The notes: a model not told the origin generated them from the letters alone. DNA of 64,000 nt from Medicago truncatula (GCF_003473485.1 NC_053045.1:53982494-54046493), one strand, 5' to 3'. Counted from the first letter of the stretch, positions 1 through 12,575 are shown. Translations and numbers: made by a program.

Positions 1-3000
1 AGTACAATTTAGCTTTTCTCTAGTACTAATTGAGGGAATTTAGCGGAGGAAATGTTTTATAAGCCATTAGAGGTATTGACTAAAATGATCTTACAACAAT
101 GTTAAATATGTTTCCAAATCCTACAAAAGCGAGTTTTCAAATTTAATTTCTTAAAAATTATTCTTATTCAATTTTAAGGAAAATGATTTATAGCACGACA
201 ACTCTTCTCGTGCCATTTGCACGATTCTTAAATTCATGTTTAATTTCTCTCTTTCTGAAAGTCCAATCTCAGCCATATATCTCTTTCTATTTCTCCATTT
301 AATTTAAATGATAATTTAGTCCTCATCACTTCAACATCAAGTTTTTGACTTTTGGTTACTGCACTTATCTTTGATAGCAAAAAATAGAATCACGATGTTG
401 TTCTGTGTGATACATACACGTATTGTGAATACTTTAATGGAGTGGCTTTGTTGAATTCATGAATTCACGTTTCAAAGGATGTTGCATATAACCAACCTAA
501 TTTGATACCACTATAGGTTTTTATTGAAGCAGGAGCACCGCTGCAAACTATATAGAAAAGCGGTTGAAGGGGTGGATAATATTTTGTAGTCACCCATAAT
601 AAAGACAATACAATTCATATTGTAAAATAAATAAATAAATAAATATTTAGTTTATATTGGCAATTTCTATGGTACACTCGATAATTTTGAGTGTACCGAT
701 ACACCCGTGTATTTAAATGAATAGTTTAATGATTTATTTTCTTTAGAAAAAAATATTTTCTATCATTTATAATTATAATAATTATATTTTATTTTTCAAA
801 AGTGTCGGCAAAGCAAAATTCAAATTTTTTTAATTTTTATTACTCATAATAGTGAATATTGATTATTTTTTTCAATAAAATGTTAAAAAATTTGGTATAA
901 TTCTTATAAAAAATGAAATGATGTTTTTTCTTATGGGATAATATTTTCTAAAATATAAAAGTCGATAAATATTTGTTTATCACATAAAAATTATCGTTAA
1001 CTTATAGATTTATGAAATATGTGTACTGGTACACCTTAATTGAAGGGTGTACCATAGAAACTCCCGTTTATATTATATTTTACTTGTGTCAAAAAATTCT
1101 TAAACAGCCCGAGGTATGAGTATATACATGTGATAAAGCTATTCGTGCAAATGTTGCGACACAATTGTCATACCATATAGCACTGCTCCAATTTTAAACT
1201 CTATTTTATCTTTTATAGGGACTATTTGAGTACTAAAAGTGTCCCTATTTTATCTTTTCTAGTCTCCTCAACAAATTCTAGCAACTGCCTTGTTGAAGAA
1301 TCAAGTATTCTTTACTTTGCATCTTAAGGAAGTGGGTATTCTTTACTATGTTTGTCCAGGCTTCCCTTTAAGATAAAAGTTGTTGCCACTACCGAGCTAA
1401 ATTACTACGATGAGTTTGTATCTGATTCTAACACTCACAGAGAGGATTTTACATTTTTGTTTTTGTCAAGAGAGAGGATATTAGAGTTTTAATCCTATAT
1501 CCATTCAAGTATATAATAATTCTTAAGTGGTTGTTTATATGAAAGAGTACTTGATTGATTTACACCATGATCTAATAACTCTCAACCTAGAGGATTTTCG
1601 ATTAAGCTTTTCATGTGCTTACGACATTTTATAAATATTTCATTTTATCGATGACTTTTTATTTTTCTTTTCTCCTTTTCATAGATGTTCATAATAACAA
1701 TCTCATGGGGATTTCCCTATGAAATTTTCATTGTTTCGGTCTTGGTCACTATTTGATAGTATAGTCAGATTTTTCAGCTCAAATGAGTTTCTTTACGTAA
1801 TGTTCAATATATATGTTCGTTGGAAATGTAGTCTTTGGGATTGTACAGGACACATTGTAATTTTACAATTAGTCGTTTGAAATATTTATACTATTCATGT
1901 ACTATTATTGACTGTATTGTACTTCCATATGATTGTGAGAACTGTTTGCTCTTATCTTGTTGATTATTCTAGAGTTATCTTCAAGCTTATAGCAAAGGAA
2001 TTGACGTACTAGAGGAATGTTGTTCCAGAGGAAAAATAGCTTGGATTGATCATTTTAGTAGAGGAATCTTGTATTTCTTTTCTTGAACCGAAGGAATTGA
2101 TCTGGGAGAGTAGCTTGGATTGATCTGGAAAAGTAGTTTATATCCATTCTTGGGTCATCTAATCTACTATATATCTATACCAACAAATATAAGGGGAAAA
2201 ATAAACCTTTAGTGTGACTTTTTCTTTTCCAATTTACTCTTTTTGTAGAAATCATTTTACTTACATTCGTACGTCCTTAGCTCGTTTACTGTTTTCCAAT
2301 TGTTAAGCTGAATATTTGTGGTGTCTCAGGTTTAAACTCTAGATCTCTCATTACTATGTGTGAATTTCATTTGCTATTTGTCATTCTGTCTAAAGACAAA
2401 ATAAATAAATAAATCTATTTGATTAAAATAATTGATTTTTCAAATATCTATACTTTAATGAATTGTTCAAACATTTTTTTTTTCTTCCGATTTTCCGCTT
2501 TGATAAAAAACATAATATAATTTGTAATATTCTATTCGATTTATTAAATATTAATCAAATTTGTACCAAAAAAAAAAGTAATAATCAAATAAAAATCTAT
2601 GATTTATATTTTTTTTCTTCATAAAAGCGGAAAAAACTTGTATGTTTGAACGCTTGTCTATGTGTAAAGGGAATATCAAGTTTTGGACTAGTTTAACAAA
2701 AAAAAAAAAAAATTATAAAACCAACTAAGAAAGGTTTGTTCTAGTTTTTTTTCTTCAAATTTTTGATTTCATTTAAACTTTTTTATGTAGAATTCTTTTG
2801 TTCTTTAGCAAATCAAATATGATCTGTTCATAATTTTTTTTAATTAATCTTTAAAACTAAAATCAAAACAAATCCTAATTAAATTTTGATTTAAAATATA
2901 GTAATATACTGTAAAATGATAAAATTTTGTTCAAAAGTTGAAGTTTAATTTTTGCTGCGATAAAGATCGACTGTGATCTTTATTGAGAAATGTGAAAAAC

Positions 3001-3369
3001 AAGTCGGTGTCTGTCTATCAATTAATTTTTATAAATCAAATGATATCAGTTCACGTCATTGAGTGCACATTAGTGCATTACATTTCAAAGAAGAGGAGTT
3101 TTCATGAGTCACTAACCGACCATATCTTTTTCCTACTATTGTTCTAGAGTTTCACATTTTAATTTTACAGTATTCACATGTTATGTGTTGTTCATAAACA
3201 CATAATTATTAAAGTAATCATGTCTTTGTAACAAACTATTAACGTTTCTTTTGACAGTGTGTAAGTCTTCCTTTGCTTAACTTGCATGTTCACGAGGTTA
3301 ATAATGATGAGTTGGCATATCACATTTTCCATCTAATGCACTGCATGCATAGCATGATGTCAATATGCC
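1..3369. other. intergenic DNA upstream of the SSL array
   Basis: No gene is visible. The stretch is AT-rich with many short A or T runs and a GTACACC-type MITE at 663-1061. The last few hundred bases are the promoter side of SSL-1. Confidence 0.6.
663..1061. repeat. MITE with GGTACACC-type inverted ends, copy A
   Basis: The left end reads TTCTATGGTACACTC and is followed by a TGTACCGATACACC sub-motif. The right end is the inverted version, ending GGGTGTACCATAGAA. There is no coding capacity and the interior is AT-rich. A related copy with the same nested terminal motifs lies at 51358-51725. I could not fix a clear target-site duplication, so the superfamily is open. Confidence 0.6.
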
Positions 3370-3377
3370 TATAAATA
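3344..3377 (+). promoter_or_regulatory. SSL-1 core promoter: RY element and TATA box
   Basis: A TATAAATA box lies at 3370-3377, about 76 bp before the ATG at 3453. A CATGCA (RY/Sph) motif lies at 3344-3349. RY motifs are known seed-expression elements, but activity here is inference. The same TATA context (GCCTATAAATACATT) occurs in front of all four SSL copies. Confidence 0.6.
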
Positions 3378-3452
3378 CATTGCTTAGTTCATAGTTAGGA
3401 CTCACACCTTACAAAGTTACATCAAAGATCATTAAACTTGTTATTGGCAGTC

Positions 3453-4789
3453 ATGTTGAATATGGCAATGGTTGTGACTGCAACCACTCTTGTTATCTTA
3501 CTATTGTGTTCTCAATCATCAGTAGCTATATTACTGAACAAGCTTCAGCTACCGTCACCAGTGACAGGACCTGAGTCACTTGCATTTGATAAAAACGGTG
3601 AAGGACCTTATGTTGGTTCCTCTGATGGAAGAATTTTTAAATATAATGGTCCAGATGTAGGTTTCAAGGAATATGCTTACACGTCCCCAAACAGGTAACC
3701 AAATATTTCACTCATCAACTATTATCTAGCTAGATTCAAAGACTATCTTCTTGTTTTCAATTTGTTTCCCTTTTTTTTTTTTTTAATACATTTTTATATT
3801 TTTCTTTTTCATATATACCTCACGAAATTTCTTATTTTTCTTTTTATATAGAATCATTATTTTCTTATTTAGTAAAAACAAAAAATGAAAGTGAGAAATG
3901 ATTCTTTTATTTTGGATCAGGAACAAGACGGTCTGTGATGGACTTTCTGACTTCTCAGCAGTCCAAGCAACATGTGGAAGGCCATTAGGATTGGGTTTCA
4001 ATCATCAGACAGGCGATTTGTACGTAGCTGATGCTTATTTGGGGCTTGTTAAGGTTAGTCCCGATGGAGGGAATGTAACACAGTTAGTTGGACCTGCCCA
4101 AGCAAATTCTACAATGTTTGCTGATGGTTTGGATGTAGATCCTGACACAGGAATCGTTTATTTTACCGTAGCTAGCACTAACTTCCAACTCAAGTAAGCA
4201 TAGCTTTTCTACTTCCAATGTTGTTGATCTTTTGCACCTAAATGCCAATTCTGCATTACTATAACAAATTTCACTTTACTTTATTTTTTGTAGGGATTAC
4301 CAAACACTGGTAACCAGTGGAGATAGTTCGGGAAGCTTACTGAGATATGATCCTAGCACCAACCAAACGACGGTGTTGCTAAGCAATCTTTCAATGCCAT
4401 CTGGTGTGGCAGTAAGCAAAGATGGCTCATTTGTACTTGTTGGTGAATACCTATCAAACAGAATCCAAAGAGTATGGCTGAAAGGACCAAGAGCAAATTC
4501 ATCAGAACTATTCATGCTACTTACTGGAAGACCAAATAACATCAAGAGGAATTCAGCAGGCCAATTTTGGATTTCAGTGCATAGTGTTTTAGGATTAGGA
4601 CTGCCAATATCTCCAAGGCGTACGGCTTTGCCTCGCGGAGTCAGAGTGTCTGAAAATCGTATAATTTTACAAATTGCATCTCTTGTTGCCGAGTATGGTA
4701 TTGAACCAGCTAGTGAGGTTCAAGAGTACAATGGAAAACTCTATGCTGGCTCCCTGCTCGCTTCTTATGCTAGCATTTTTATCGGCTAG
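3453..4789 (+). CDS. strictosidine-synthase-like protein, copy 1 (SSL-1)
   Basis: Three exons: 3453-3694, 3921-4193 and 4294-4789, giving 336 aa with GT-AG introns of 226 and 100 bp and consistent phase. The start is the first ATG after the TATA box. Residues 1-25 form a signal peptide ending SSVA, so the protein enters the secretory pathway. The body is a strictosidine synthase (Str_synth) six-bladed beta-propeller; the GLDVDPDTGIVYFT and SGVAVSKDGSFVLV stretches are typical, and there are several N-glycosylation sequons (NKT, NST, NQT, NSS). Where Rauvolfia strictosidine synthase has its catalytic Glu (HFEQIQEHDG, from memory), this protein has ASEVQEYNG, so Ser replaces Glu. Alkaloid condensation is therefore unlikely and the real substrate is unknown. 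Intron 2 lacks the roughly 200-300 bp present in copies 2-4, so this is the most diverged copy. Confidence 0.88.
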
Positions 4790-5009
4790 AGTATTTTATG
4801 TATTGCTATGACAGAAAATAATACATGGGGACTAAAAGAAAATTATTGATCAATATATACTTGCGATGACACCCAATAAACTCTACTCTTTTGATTTTTT
4901 TATGTTAACATGACATAACATATAATTCCAGAAACTAATAATATAATTCATGAAAAATAATATGATATGTGTGGAAATTCTAACAAAATCAACTAGTACT
5001 AAAAATTAA
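4790..5009. other. spacer between SSL-1 and the DUF247 pseudogene
   Basis: A 3' flank of SSL-1, AT-rich. It holds one unit of the GGGACTAAA...AAAATTATTGATCA motif that follows each SSL gene. Confidence 0.5.
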
Positions 5010-8000
5010 TTACTTCAGACGAACTGCACCAATAACTCTAAGAAAATTGACAACAGCAAATAAGAAAATAGCAATTCCCACAACAGTTGAACTAAGCCTC
5101 CGAGGATCACGAAAGTACACTGACCTTAACATTCCCATATAATGTTTCCACCAGTTATTATAATGTTCATTCATTTCCTTAATGATCTTTCCATTAACAA
5201 TTTGATGTCACCACAACATATTTGCAAAGACCATTAACCAATGTTGCCAATTCTGCATGACTTCCAAGTTCATGGCTAATGATTTCTGTGTCAACCAACA
5301 ACTCAACATTTTCATGTGTATGAATGAAAGAATCAATTAAAGAAACATAGTTCCATATGAAAGGTTGGTTTGAATAGTGACATTGTTCAAACGCGATGAG
5401 GTTCCTAAGAACACATTATGTTGCTTGGTCTACTTTCAAATGCGGGATTTGTAACGTAGATTCAACAAATTTAAAACCTGGTACACAACCTAAGCACAAA
5501 AACCAGCTCAAAATTGGTGTCTTCTTAAACTTTAAGTCACAATAGCATCTACCTTTGTAACGCCCTAGTCGATATATTTAATTATTTTGATTTATGTGGA
5601 GTATATATATATATATATATATGATTTTTGGTGATTTATGTGGTGTGTTTATTTTATTATATGGTTTATTTTAATAATAATTGGATTAAGTGAGAAATAA
5701 TAATTATTTAGGAGTTTGGGGAGTTATTTAATATTTAATAGAAAATAAAGGGAGTTTTTTTTAAGAGGGAAGTTAGGAAAAGAATAGATGTCAGAAGCAG
5801 TTTTCACATAAAACCAACTTTTGGGAGAAGAGGGAGAGAAGAGCAACTTAGAACCAAGAGGATCCTTTTGCTGTGCATTTTCTGCAATTCTAAGGTAAGG
5901 GTGAGGTTTACTTCAGTAGTATATATTTTAATTTCTGATTTTGAGTTTAACAGTGTTCTGGTGAAAATTGGGAAATTATGGGTTTTGTGAGAATTGATGA
6001 TTTTGGGGTAGAGAATGTAGTTCTGGTGTTAGAAATAGTCTCTGAATGTATACAGCAAGTCAATTTACATCTGTAAACTAATTTGGGGAGTGATTGGAAG
6101 AAAAATGGGATTTTTGGGAAAAACCAGTTTTCTGCCCGTACAGAAGTTCATCGCTCGCCTCGCGAGCATTCATGTTTCGCCTCGCGAGTGAGCAACTTCA
6201 TCGCTCGCCTCGCGAGCAGACCAACTCGCCATGGCGAGCAAGCCTGGACAAAACTTGATTTTTGAAAAGTTGTTATAAGATGTTTTGGGGATGGTTTGAG
6301 GTACCTAGATGATAATAATGATGACTGGAACAAGTTTTAGGTTAAAAAGATGAATAGGGAGCTTAGTATTGAGGTTTGAGTGAGAAAATGTCATTTTTCC
6401 CGAGAGCACCTATTTTTCACTCGCCTCGAGTTCGCCTTGAACTCGTCATGGCGAGCAAGTGGTTTTGTGAACTCGCCATAGCGAGCAGATGTGCTCGCGA
6501 GGCGAGCTGTGCTGTTTTGAGTGCTGTTTTGCTTGCATGAATGGTTGTGATGGAATATTGTTGTTTAAGCATAGTTATATTTAATTGTGCATATTTCTGG
6601 ATTGATTGGATCTCTAATGGATGTTGTTGCTGATGACTGAGATGTATGCTTTATTTATTAACCATACATGTTGTTTAAGTGGAGTCATATGGAGTTTGTA
6701 TGCATGGTCAAGTTGTATGTAGATATACACAAGTAGGTCCATTGCATATGCATAAAACAGCGGAGAGGACTCATGTCCTGGAGCACTAGTTGCTCAACAG
6801 CGGTGAGGGCTTCGGTCCTGATGAATGCTTTAACCATTCAAAAGCGGTGAGAGCTTCGGTCCTGTCTGGTACCACATGCATATTTGCATTTATGGAGGAG
6901 TCTAAGGTGTTGTCTTAGCAGTGTTGTCATGTCATTTGCATGAGTCTTAGTTGTTGGTTGTAGTTGCCACCTTGATGATGATGATGTTGTTGATGAATAT
7001 ATATATTTATATACATATTGTGATGGATGGATTTTGATGATGTTGTTGTTTCTTGTGAATTATATACTTATATTTGCAAGATGTTAAATTGATGTTTATA
7101 GGGTGTTAGATTCAATTGAAGATTTTAATATCTATATTCTATTGTTGTGAATCTCACCCCTTCTGTTTGAAAATGTTGCCCTTCCTATGGGTAACTTGCA
7201 GGTGATCCTGAGTAGTTGATGGTGGCTCAATGTCGTGTCTAGGGCTCTGATACATTCGGGATGAGTTTTAACTGTTGTATTTCATTCCTTATGTATCTCA
7301 TTTTGGAACTTGTTGTTATGGCCCTATGATGGTTGAATTTGTTGTTAGGCTTTATGCCAAGATGTTGTTTTGGAGGATTTAACTATGATTTGATGTTGTT
7401 GAATACATTCCGCTGCTGTTTAAATGATGTTTTTATTGGTGTTTAATAAATGGATTTTTATATTCTATTTAATAAATTTTGAAACGTAGTGTAGCATGCC
7501 CGTTTGGGTTGAACTCTGATGTTTAATTAATTGTTATTTAATTACTTTTGGGTAACGGGGTGTTACAACCTTGAACTTTCTCAAATCTAATATCTGCTTC
7601 ACTCAACTTTGTAGCTGTTCTTAGTGCATATTCTGATCTAAAAGGTGTGAAACTTTGTGATGGATTCATACCATTAACTTGAATTTCTCTTGGAAGATAA
7701 GTATATCTAATCAAATCAGCGAAGTGTTTGCAAGATTTGCAATTTTGAGTCAACTCCAATTTTTTACTTAACTTTTGAGGATAATAATCTTCAAAGTAGT
7801 TAAAAGCAAGATCAATAAAACTAAGGCAATTTTCCTTATTGCTATTGCAACCATTCTTTTCACCTAATAACACCCTTTTGTGTAATTCCTCCAAAACAAA
7901 CATAGGAATTTGATTTTCAAGCAGCAACAAATCTATTTGTGTGATTTTGTAATCCATGTTGTAAACATGAAATCATTTTTCTGTTCAGATTCTTTAGCTT

Positions 8001-8334
8001 TTCTCAAAAACAACTCCATTATGAAAACTGAGTCTAACAAAATCATTTCCAAAAACTTCTCATCCTTGCGAAGTTCTTGTTTGGAATAACAATTACCAAT
8101 ATTTTCTCTATTTTCTTCAAGAAAAGCTTTATATTCTACCAAAGCTAAAGTTTGTTTATTTGACAAACGTTTCCAAAATGCATGAAAGTAGCTTTGTTTT
8201 TGTTTCTCTTGATTTACTTCTGGATTATGACTGTGAAAAGGACCTATTGAGATAAACTTTGGTGTATAAGCATCTTCATTCAACTTCAGAAGATGGTGAG
8301 GAACCTTGTAAATGCAACATTTTTCATGTAACAT
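5010..8334 (-). pseudogene. DUF247 (UPF0481) protein gene, broken
   Basis: On the minus strand, 8334-7933 encodes a typical DUF247 N-terminus (CCIYKVPHHLLKLNEDAYTP, then FISIGPFH). The next part, with the signature LLLLENQIPMFVLEEL, continues from about 7957 in another frame, so there is a frameshift near 7955. The coding sequence then runs to 7568, is interrupted by a solo LTR (5556-7567), and resumes at 5555 with family-typical sequence (NLIAFEQCHY, VSLIDSFIHTHENVELLVD, ELATLVNGLCKYV). It ends in the usual C-terminal membrane helix (VVGIAIFLFAVVNFLRVIGA) and a stop at 5010-5012. There is also an in-frame stop near 5417 and another frame change near 5200. The family's molecular role is poorly known; members are plant-specific and single-exon. 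Clearly non-functional here. Confidence 0.88.
5556..7567. mobile_element. solo LTR of an LTR retrotransposon (probably Ty3-gypsy type)
   Basis: A 2,012-bp block begins TGTAACGCCC and ends GGGGTGTTACA, and is flanked by a perfect 5-bp target duplication ACCTT at 5551-5555 and 7568-7572. It has no internal coding region, primer-binding site or second LTR, so it is best read as a solo LTR left by recombination between LTRs. The long LTR with TGTAAC...GTTACA ends resembles plant chromovirus-type gypsy elements; that lineage is a guess. It carries GC-rich palindromic repeats (CTCGCCTCGCGAGC, about 6148-6505) and a three-unit repeat with AGCGGTGAGGGCTTCGGTCC at about 6760-6865. It sits inside the DUF247 gene. 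Confidence 0.85.
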
Positions 8335-9539
8335 AGGTTCAATGCTTTCTGGAATGATGATTATGTGCTGAATCTATGGTGTATAAATTGCAAATCCCTA
8401 ATATGAAAATATAAAAACTAGTTTGAATTATGGTAATGGGTTACCGCATTGATTAATGAAGATGGTGTTAATGAAAGTTGCATATTATACGTACTAAAAT
8501 TATATAAGCAAAGGGGATTTGTACCGATTTTGATGGTATCGACAAAATAATAATCAGAACTTTTACAGCTAGACAGTTCATCAGTAAATTCATAATTCAA
8601 ACAGCCCACACTATTCAGTCAAATTGACCCCTATCTTTGGTTCAACGCACAATGCTATACATTTTCAAAACTAACTGATACGTTCAGTCAAAAGACTCGA
8701 AGAAAACTAAATTCAGCGCTGAACTTCTAGTTTCCCAGTGCCGAACTTCAAGAATCATTATTTCAGAATAAATTTCCAATCTAACTAAATGGCTGAATGT
8801 GTACTCAGACCGATCAACATGCAGTGTAGAAGGAAATATGCAACAAGAAAAAATACTAACCTTCAATAAAGCTACAACCCTTGGTACAATTTCATCAAGA
8901 GGGAAAAAAATTGCATTCCAATATAGCTTAGGTAGCAGTGTGTGTCTGTACACTTAAATTCATACGGCAGCACAATTTTCTGGCAAAATAGACAACTAAA
9001 TCCTCAAAAAATTAATTCTAACAGAATGTTTAAATAATGAGATCATACAACACTTCTGTAGTCATAAGCTCTTATTGTGTAAATGCCAAAAACATTAAAA
9101 GGTCACACATATACAATATCTAACTTCAAATGACAAAAGATGTTAGTTCAATTGAACCTCCACTCTCTTAAAGCAACATCCAAGTATTATACATTGAAAT
9201 GAATGGTCACTTACCATAACTCTGCAACGCTCACATGAAAACCAGTAAAATTATGTTCAAACATCAATGTCTATGAGCCAAAAATTAATAAATGGACAAG
9301 TAAAGCTGTAAAAAAAAAGGAGTATTCCTTAACAATGAATGTGTACTAATGCTTTCCTTATGACTTTCCCTTTACATATTTTCACATTTTGGGCAGTAAA
9401 CAGATATCTCGTCAAAATTTTAAGAATGAAAAAATAGCTTTATTACAATCCAGGGCTTTACCCCAACCTAGTAAAGGCACGCAGCAACAATGAAAACCCT
9501 TGAGCATGGCACATCGAAACCCTCAAGCATGCAACATAC
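8335..9539. other. intergenic; contains a downstream segment shared with SSL-3 and SSL-4
   Basis: No gene is recognised. About 8975-9480 is homologous to 20880-21300 and to 27000-27480, the regions downstream of SSL-3 and SSL-4. Shared landmarks are ACAAAATAGACAACTAAAT and a CTTTCCCTTTACATATT motif. This shows SSL-1 belongs to the same ancestral block, with the DUF247 gene between the two parts. Confidence 0.6.
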
Positions 9540-9722
9540 ACATGCATCATTTTACATAACATGATTGTTGAAGACGAAGAACATACATATGGAGGTGGCT
9601 TTAATTGCTCTTATGATAATATGAATAATGACATTTCAACAACCGAAAGAAGTTCATTGACAACTTCAAGCAGATTTAGCGGAGTATGGGAACGCTTTGG
9701 TCGTGAGTATAACAAAATTTAA
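9540..9722 (+). pseudogene. PIF/Harbinger-type transposase, C-terminal remnant
   Basis: An open stretch translates to TCIILHNMIVEDEEHTYGGG and ends, after SSRFSGVWERFG, at a TAA (9720-9722). CIILHNMIVEDE is the hallmark C-terminal motif of plant PIF/Harbinger DDE nucleases (Plant_tran family). Nothing upstream continues the catalytic domain, so this is a remnant of about 60 codons. It lies at the junction between the block behind SSL-1 and the SSL-2 promoter. Confidence 0.7.
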
Positions 9723-10061
9723 ATTTTACTAATTATAGAATGCTATTTATTTTTATCGTTTTTAATTATACATGTTCATGTATTTAACGTTAATTTTCAA
9801 TTGTTATAATTCTTTTTTTACTTTCTTTTATTTTTTAATTTATTTTTCATATAAATATTATGAAACAAGAATTAGTAAGTTGCTTCAAATGATGTAGTAG
9901 TGTAAGCCTCACTTAAGATACTAAAGTTGGATCACACCATTGAAGATGCTCTAACAAACTATGAATGTTTCTTGTGACGGGAATTCTTGCTTAATTTGTT
10001 TGTTCTTTTCACTAAGTTAATCAAGGATGAGTTGGCATAACATTTTCCACCTATTGCACTG

Positions 10062-10096
10062 CATGCATGGCATGATACCAATATTGCCTATAAATA
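10062..10096 (+). promoter_or_regulatory. SSL-2 core promoter: RY element and TATA box
   Basis: TATAAATA lies at 10089-10096 and CATGCA (RY) at 10062-10067, in the same spacing as SSL-1. SSL-3 and SSL-4 keep the TATA box but read CATGCTT at the RY position. Confidence 0.6.
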
Positions 10097-10145
10097 CATT
10101 ACTTAGTTCTAGTTAGAATTCACACCTTACATCAAAAATAAAATC

Positions 10146-11880
10146 ATGTTATTGACAATAATCATGTTGAACATCAATAATACCATGTCCAAGTCGATGG
10201 TTGTCAGTGTCATTCTTCTTGCTATCTTTCTACTGTGTTCTCCATCATCGGTAGCCGTATTACTGAACAAGCTTCAGCTACCACCACCATTGACAGGACC
10301 TGAGTCACTTGCATTTGATAGAAATGGTGGAGGACCTTATGTTACTTCTTCTGATGGAAGAATTTTCAAATATGTTGGTTCAAATGAAGGTTTCAAGGAA
10401 TATGCTTACACTGCTCCCAACAGGTAAATATATAAATCATTCATCAACTATTATCCTAACATGAATCAAGTGATCTTTTACTTTGTAAAAATGTTTTTTG
10501 TTTTTCACTTTTAGTTACAAAACATTCATCTTGTTTTCTCTTTTCCGTGTTCTTTTAGAAAGCACCTAAAACAAAAATAAAATTGTTGTTTTGTGCAAAT
10601 TATTTAAAAACAAGAAATAGATCGAAAACAATGTAACAATTTTATAAATAAAAGTAAAAACGGTAAATGAAAATCAGAAATGACTGGTTTTTATTTTTTT
10701 GGTTCAGGAATAGAACAATTTGTGATGGCCTTGCTGACTTCTCAGTAGTCCAAGCAATATGTGGAAGACCTTTAGGATTGGGTTTCAATCATCAAACAAA
10801 CGATTTATATGTAGCTGATGCTTATTTTGGACTTGTTAAGGTTGGCCCCAATGGTGGGAATGCAACTCAATTAGTTGGACCGACACAAGCCAATTCTACT
10901 ATGTTTGCCGATGGTTTGGATGTAGATCCGGACACTGGAATCGTTTATTTTACCATAGCTAGCACTAATTACAAGCTCAAGTAAGTATAGTATTCTCTAC
11001 TTACAAAGTTACAATATTGTCTTTGCACTTAAATCCCATTTCTTCTCATAAAATATCATCTTATAACATGTATTCAGAAAAGATTATTGAAATAAGCTGA
11101 AAAAAACTTATAAACATGTGACAAGCTATTTTCATATATTCTCTCAAGTGCCTATATCATAAAAATAAGTTCAAATAAATTATAAATAAACTTTAACAGG
11201 TGCACCTCAATAGACTGCTATTTTCTATTTCTGCTTTCTTTCCTCGAATAATTTGGAGGGTTCAATTATATTATTGTTTATGGTTGATTAAACATTTGTT
11301 TAATTTCAATATCATGGAAGCTATATCATATATTATATTAGCGCATGCAAGTAACAAATGTGCATGTCACTTGATTTTTTACAGAGATTTCCAGACAGTG
11401 CTAGCTAGTGGCAGTGGAGATAATTCAGGAAGCCTATTGAGATATGATCCAAGCACCAACCAAACAACAGTGTTGCTAAGAAATCTTACAATACCATCTG
11501 GGGTGGCAGTAAGCAAAGAAGGATCATTTGTACTTGTTAGTGAATATCTAGCAAACAGAATTCAGCGAGTTTGGCTGAAAGGACCAAGAGCAAATTCATC
11601 AGAATTATTCATGCTACTTGCCGGAAGACCAGATAACATCAAGAGGAATTCGGGAGGCCAATTTTGGATATCAGTTAGTAGTTTTTTAGGGACACCAAGA
11701 TCTCCAGGATGTTCTACTTTGCCTTCAGGTGTTAGAGTGAATGAAAATGGTTTAGTTTTACAGATTGTGTCTCTTGTAGAAGAGTATGGTCCTGAAGCGG
11801 CTAGTGAGGTTCAAGAGTACAATGGAACACTCTATGGTGGCTCCCTGCTTGCTTCTTATGCAACCTCTTTTACTTCGTAG
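10146..11880 (+). CDS. strictosidine-synthase-like protein, copy 2 (SSL-2)
   Basis: Three exons: 10146-10423, 10708-10980 and 11385-11880, giving 348 aa from the first ATG; starts at 10164 or 10185 are also possible. The first ATG adds a short N-terminal stretch (MLLTIIMLNINNT) before a signal peptide ending SSVA. The Str_synth propeller is complete: GRPLGLGFNHQTNDLYVADA in exon 2, SGVAVSKEGSFVLVSEYLAN in exon 3, and ASEVQEYNGTLYGGSLLASY at the end. The position matching the catalytic Glu of true strictosidine synthase is Ser, as in the other copies. Intron 2 is 404 bp and carries the segment shared by copies 2-4. It looks functional as a secreted or vacuolar beta-propeller protein of unknown substrate. 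Confidence 0.88.
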
Positions 11881-12110
11881 AGTTTTTTTTTACTCATTTC
11901 TATCTTTTGTATTAGAGTGGCCTGCAACCAGAAATGTTCAACACAGAACTAAGAAGTTCAACCTGTGAAAATTAATTCATGTTTCAGAACAATGAATGAT
12001 ATTTTGGTTACCTTTGGAAGCATATATAGCAGAAATGTCCATTTTATTGTTGTCATTCCTTTTTGCTTTCATTTTTCCTGTCTCTTCAATCATGTCATGT
12101 TGGTATCAAC

Positions 12111-12456
12111 TGTTAGAAATTAAATCAAGAAATATCTAGAAGAGTATAGAAGCTTGGAGTTACTCTTTGTCATTAAGAGTTAAAAATATCTATATTATGT
12201 AGCACCACCTAGAATAATCTTGTAACCAAAAGAATAATCTAGTGCTGATTGTACACCACCTCTATAGGAATAATCTAGCACCATCCATAGCTAGAAAAAT
12301 CTAGTAACCGACATTAAGTTTAAGAGCCTATAAAAGGCACATGCTTGTACCATATTGTATCATCAAGTCTTCGACAATAAAATTAGTGTGTGTTCAAAGA
12401 AATTCTCCATTGTTCTCTTAGTTATAACTTTGTGAGTTTGTGTCCCACTGATATCA
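12111..12456 (+). repeat. copia element 5' LTR
   Basis: 346 bp, TG...CA ends, with a TATAAAAGGC promoter-like motif near 12330. It is nearly identical to the 3' LTR. Confidence 0.95.
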
Positions 12457-12459
12457 AAT

Positions 12460-12471
12460 TGGTATCAGAGC
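12460..12471 (+). other. copia primer-binding site
   Basis: TGGTATCAGAGC is complementary to the 3' end of initiator methionine tRNA, the usual copia primer, and lies three bases after the 5' LTR. Confidence 0.9.
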
Positions 12472-12575
12472 AGGTTAGGTCCTGCAAGTGTCAGTGTCAA
12501 AAATAGTCTAAGTGTGTGAGGAACAAAAGAGTTCTCATTGTGTCGAAATTATTGTAAGCATATTCTGAGAAAGAT

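Noticed and set aside
6083-6333. Overlapping frames with RSPREHS / RRAMKLL
   Set aside because: They are translations of the GC palindromes in the solo LTR.
8684-8953. Minus-strand frame with LLPKLYWNAIFFPLDEIVPR
   Set aside because: Looks protein-like for about 30 residues and has a possible donor, but no partner exon or family was found.
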